Source: Carya illinoinensis
Lineage: Eukaryota; Streptophyta; Magnoliopsida; Fagales; Juglandaceae
Assembly (NCBI RefSeq): GCF_018687715.1
Contig: NC_056752.1
Span: 8,942,001 to 9,006,000, forward strand
Direction of reading: 5' to 3'
DNA length: 64,000 nt
In this document: positions 60,411 through 64,000 of the stretch, one piece after another
Position numbering within the stretch: the first letter of the stretch is position 1
How the letters are laid out: every line of letters starts with the position of its first letter
Translations under genes and position numbers: made by a program
The notes under the pieces: generated by a model
Database searches by the model: none
The model's input: only the letters and a program-made list of their open reading frames with translations
Told to the model about the DNA's origin: nothing

Positions 60411-60471
<61 letters not shown>

Positions 60472-60670
60472 CATGACGATGAGAGAGAGAGAGAGGTTGA
60501 GAGATGCTAGGGTTGATGATAAAGGGAGTCAAGATGAGAGTCTATTATACGAGTTAATTCTTCTAACACAGTTTCGCCCGCAAAGTTATTTAGATGACCC
60601 GCTTATAATTTTAACCCGACTTTATCAGGTGGATCTGATCGGGTCAATCATATTATAAGGATATTTGCAC
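58660..60670. other. 5' part of the hAT element, no coding domain recognised
   Basis: Lies between the right terminal repeat and the transposase start. It is CT-rich on the minus strand near 60365-60500 and probably includes promoter and leader. Open frames here (59902-60117, 60248-60532) have no domain. Confidence 0.4.
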
Positions 60671-60685
60671 AGGCCTAATGATGAG

Positions 60686-61600
60686 TTGAAAAGCTATTTA
60701 TCTATTACTATATGGATTAAAGATCTTTTAAGTACAATTTTTATACACGGAACATATCTCACCATCATGGGATTTTCTCACAATAGACTTCTCAAGCAAC
60801 TTGACTAATAAAAATTGCTCCTATAATTATTTTCATGACAGTTAGCTACAACACTAGACTAATTATTTGGTATTATTTTGCGATTCAGTTTTAATTTAGA
60901 AAAATTATATTCATCATAGTTTTTATTATAATCCTCTTAATATTCTTTAATGTGTCATGGATGGTTGTGGAATAATGATAAAATGGATAATAAGTACTAT
61001 TACTCTTGAATTTATACATTGTATATAATGTATTGGGGTGTTTTTAGGGCATTGCCCATTGTATATTTATTTTTCTTTAATAACAAAATTATCTATCTTG
61101 GTTTAAAAAAGTCTCCAAAAATATTATGGAAACTACAAATCTGGAAAGGGAAATAATTTGTATAAGTTTCAAATAGACAAACTCCACACAATCATTTTAT
61201 AAAAAAGCAGACTTCACTTTGAAAATGTGTAAAAAATATATATATTATTTTTTAGTGAGAACCAATTTTTTTTTATAAAGAATTTACATTAAACTTGTCT
61301 ATTTAGAAGTTGTACCTAATATTACTAATCATAAAAATACTTCTCTACTTCTGCTGTGTGTCATGATGGTCATGAATGAGTAATGAGAATCCCTTCCTTC
61401 CCCCAATCAATTTGTTTTTATTTATTTAAATCTTACATAATAACAATGAAAATGTAACTTTAATTTTTTTTTTTTTGTCCTTAAATAAAATCTTGTGGCC
61501 CCAATCTAAAATTGTATATATAAAAAAATTAATATTATTTATCTTAAATTTTATCATTTTGAATCACATATGTTAGAATTGAGCTACCCATTCTAACTAA
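60686..61600. other. Intergenic, no gene recognised
   Basis: AT-rich sequence. ATTGAGCTACCCATTCTAAC at 61578 resembles the TSD of the following LINE. Confidence 0.35.
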
Positions 61601-61616
61601 AATTGGGCTACCCATT

Positions 61617-63883
61617 CAAACAACCATGGTATTGGTATTTAGCAAGAATGTAAATCCTGGAGAGCAAGACGCATTGTTATCTTTATAGGGTGTTAAAACA
61701 CATCAACAATATGAGAAATATTTTAGACTACCTCCTAAGATGGGTCGAGCAAATAGTAAAGCTTTCTCAAACATAAAACAAAAGTTATGGCAGAAGTTAA
61801 AAAACTTGAAGAAGAAATTGTTGTCACAAGGGAAAAGAGAATTACTTATCAAGACTGGCATTATCCATACCTACCTACTCAATAAGTTATTTTAAACTAC
61901 TAGGTAATTTATGTTCTGAGTGAAAGTATGATGTCAAATTCTGGTGGGTCAAAGAATAAATGAATATAAGATTTATTGGGTAAGCTATCGGAAAATGTGT
62001 GTTTCAAAACCAGGAGGAGGGAAGAGATTTAAGGATTTTAAAACCTTCAATTTGGCTTTTCTAATATAGCAAGGTTGGAGAATTATGCAAGATGAATCTT
62101 TCCCTATCCATAGAATTTTCAAAGCCAAATACTTTCCCAATTTAAATTTCCTTGAGTTAAAACTGAATCAAAATCCCCATTTTGTATGGAGAGGCATTTG
62201 AGAAGCTAATAAAAAAACTCAACTAAGGAAGCATGTGGAGGGTGAGCAATGGGAAATCAATAAATATTTGGGTTGACTATTGGATCCCTGGAGTAAATTT
62301 GAGTGATAAAGGGGAAATGATTAGAGAATAAATAGTTGACTGTCTCATTGACAATAATACAAAGTGGTAGAATGTAGCAAAAGTTAGAGATCTTCTATCT
62401 CCACAAGCTGCCACTGAGATGTTGAAGATTAATCTCAGTCCAAGAGAATACGAAGATAAAAAAATCTAGATCCATGAAGGTTAATAAATACAATAGGAAG
62501 AGTGCCTATAGATTATTCAAAACATTGGAGAAAGAGATAATAGAAGGGGAATGCTCTAATATTTGGAAAGACCTCTAGTCCTTACACATTTTCCATAAGA
62601 TCAAAGTATTTACTTGGAGAGCCTGCAATAACAGATTACCAAGAATAATTTGTTAAAAGAAGAGTGATCGTACATGATGCGTGTAATTTTTGCAAGAGAG
62701 CAGTTGAGACATTGAACATGCATTATATTCTTGCCTTGCTTTAGAAGAGAACTGGAGAAAACACTTATCACTTCTATATGTTGCTGGTAGAAATAAAGTT
62801 TTCATTGAGATGACTTAATATATAAGAGGGAATCTGGTACAAAATAAATCAGATGATTCATGTGAATAAAAACATACCCCTAGATTATCCAGTAGAGCAT
62901 GCTCTTGGATTTCTTAACGTTCATAGAGACTTGAGGTCTAATTCTTTGAAACCACCTCCACGGGGAGTTCTAAAGTTGAATGTTGATGGCGCCATCTTTA
63001 GTGACAAAAAAACACCAGGTGTTAGTGTGATACTAAGAGATGAAGAGGGAAGTGTGCATATGGCTTGTAATGCCTCAATGGAAGACTCAAATTACATAGC
63101 CTATACTCTAAAAGGACTATGACAATGATATAATTGAAAGCTCATTGGAATCTTATAAAGAGCAATAACTTTATCTTCCTAAGCAATGTTGGATCCTATA
63201 CACCACATACCTTTATCATTATTGAATGTGGTATCACAATCTCTCCCTCTTAAATTCTTGATGTCATTGTTGAGCCTATCTTTAATACTATTTGCAACGT
63301 CCCAATGAAAGACTCAAACCACATTACCTATACTCTAAAAAGACTAGTCAATGATACAATTAGAGTTCTATGGAATCTTATAAAGAGCAAAATTTCTCAT
63401 TCTCAAATAATGTGGGATTACATACACCACATACCATTATTTTTATCATATAGGATATCATATGGCTACAAGTAAAAAAGAAAAGGAAGTATCAGGTCTA
63501 GAGGAGATTGAGCTTTTAGCAATGTTTAGAAGTCTACAATTATTATGTCTTAATATAGGCATTTATTATCTAATAATGGAGACCGATTTATTATTAATTG
63601 TAAAATAGATACAAGAGAAAGAAGATTCACTGTCTCTGCTGGGAAATCTTATAAAAGAAACTCAAGAATTGAGGAAGAGATTCAGGAATTGTAAGGTTAA
63701 ATATTCTTGTCGGTTAGGCAATAAAACTACAGAGAGATTAGCAAAATATGTTTAAGATATGGATGACATTTGTTTACAGTGGTTCTCTTTTCAGGATGTA
63801 ATTCCTCATATCATCTAGGTTGACAAACGTTTATAATATTATTTTCAATAAATAAATGAAATTTGTTATTAAAAAAGAAGAAG
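61617..63883 (+). mobile_element. 5'-truncated L1-type LINE
   Basis: A perfect 16-bp duplication AATTGGGCTACCCATT flanks it (61601-61616 and 63884-63899), and an A-rich 3' end (ATTAAAAAAG) precedes the second copy. Coding remnants on the plus strand: KQKLWQKLKNLKKKLLSQGK (about 61780), typical of the post-RT linker of plant L1; PPPRGVLKLNVDGAIF (about 62960) and GVSVILRDEEGSV opening the RNase H-like domain; VSGLEEIELLAMFRSLQL after the inserted TRIM-like element; and a degraded end (RLGNKTTERLAKY). Frames are broken throughout. Confidence 0.85.
63066..63462 (+). mobile_element. TRIM-like element inside the LINE RNase H domain
   Basis: Two direct repeats, 63066-63238 (173 bp) and 63293-63462 (170 bp), begin TGTAATGCC / TGCAACGTC and end TATCACA / TATCATA. 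They enclose 54 bp. A 5-bp duplication TGGCT flanks them (63061-63065 and 63463-63467). Removing the insert rejoins the LINE reading through GSVHMA to the ATSKKEKEVSGLEE frame. It has no coding capacity. Primer-binding and polypurine sites are not clear. Confidence 0.65.
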
Positions 63884-64000
63884 AATTGGGCTACCCATTA
63901 TCCTAACCAATTTCTAGGGTCACGGGCAAATTTATGTCACCTTTAAATCAATCGATTTCTTTTTTCATTTCAATATTTGAACGAGAGTAATAGTTGTTGC

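Larger units (their letters stand above)
54720..60677 (-). mobile_element. hAT transposon with transposase remnant and nested solo LTR
   Basis: Left end TAGGCCTGATCATG and right end, reverse-complemented, TAGGCCTGTGCAAAT share TAGGCCTG; CCCG/GGGTC subterminal motifs occur at both ends. A perfect 8-bp duplication ATGATGAG flanks it (54712-54719 and 60678-60685). It encodes a broken hAT transposase on the minus strand. Without the solo LTR at 56829-58108 it is about 4.7 kb, a usual size for an autonomous-derived hAT. A (GT)n and (GA)n tract at 60412-60468 lies in its 5' leader. Confidence 0.88.

Noticed and set aside
62853..63122. 89-codon frame as an RNase H gene
   Set aside because: It is the start of the LINE RNase H domain running into the TRIM-like insertion.

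Overview
The window looks like nuclear DNA of a flowering plant, most likely a woody dicot. The reasons are long AT-rich intergenic DNA, intron-rich plant genes (a MYB3R regulator, a chloroplast galactolipid synthase and a small C2 protein), a nuclear tRNA-Lys, a plant-type snoRNA locus with site II promoter motifs, and dense Ty1/copia, hAT, L1 and MITE sequence. The species cannot be named from sequence alone.

Layout. 1-2950: the 5' half of a Copia element on the minus strand, its gag-pol frame open to the window edge. 4435-18713: a nested block, with a non-autonomous hAT-like element (8-bp TSD, 7/8 match) holding a full-length 8.5-kb Copia element (5750-14266, TSD CAATA) and a 3.2-kb solo LTR (14474-17648, TSD TAAAA). 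19800-22310: remnants of a UDP-glycosyltransferase with a 618-bp hAT MITE between them, plus an L1 RNase H scrap. 23937-28190: a MYB3R gene (minus) with an E2F site and a near-consensus MSA element upstream. 30098-32427: a five-exon C2-domain gene (plus). 32700-33670: a foldback-like inverted repeat and a MITE. 35032-42330: DGD2 (minus), four coding exons and a probable 5'-UTR intron; intron 2 holds two retroposed sequences and intron 3 a duplicated exon edge. 43384-43456: tRNA-Lys(UUU). 44235-49206: a decayed Copia element (minus). 51042-51740: a snoRNA transcription unit (minus) with U18. 52325-53370: L1 remnant. 54720-60677: an hAT element with perfect 8-bp TSD, its transposase broken by a solo LTR of the 5750-14266 Copia family. 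61617-63883: a 5'-truncated L1 with a perfect 16-bp TSD, itself split by a small TRIM-like element.

The host genes are not an operon: MYB3R, the C2 protein, DGD2, tRNA-Lys and the snoRNA unit are independent loci. The most unusual observation links two of them. The snoRNA precursor at 51042-51497 was reverse transcribed and inserted, with a poly(A) tract and a 14-bp target duplication, into DGD2 intron 2 (38815-39276), antisense to DGD2. The 5' end of the retrocopy falls about 30 bp below the TATA box of the parent, so it marks the parent's start site. The other main observations are an antisense open frame with a coiled-coil end between pol and the 3' LTR of the Copia element, and the cell-cycle promoter motifs upstream of MYB3R.

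Exon limits were set by hand from splice signals, reading phase and family knowledge. No alignment or database search was run.
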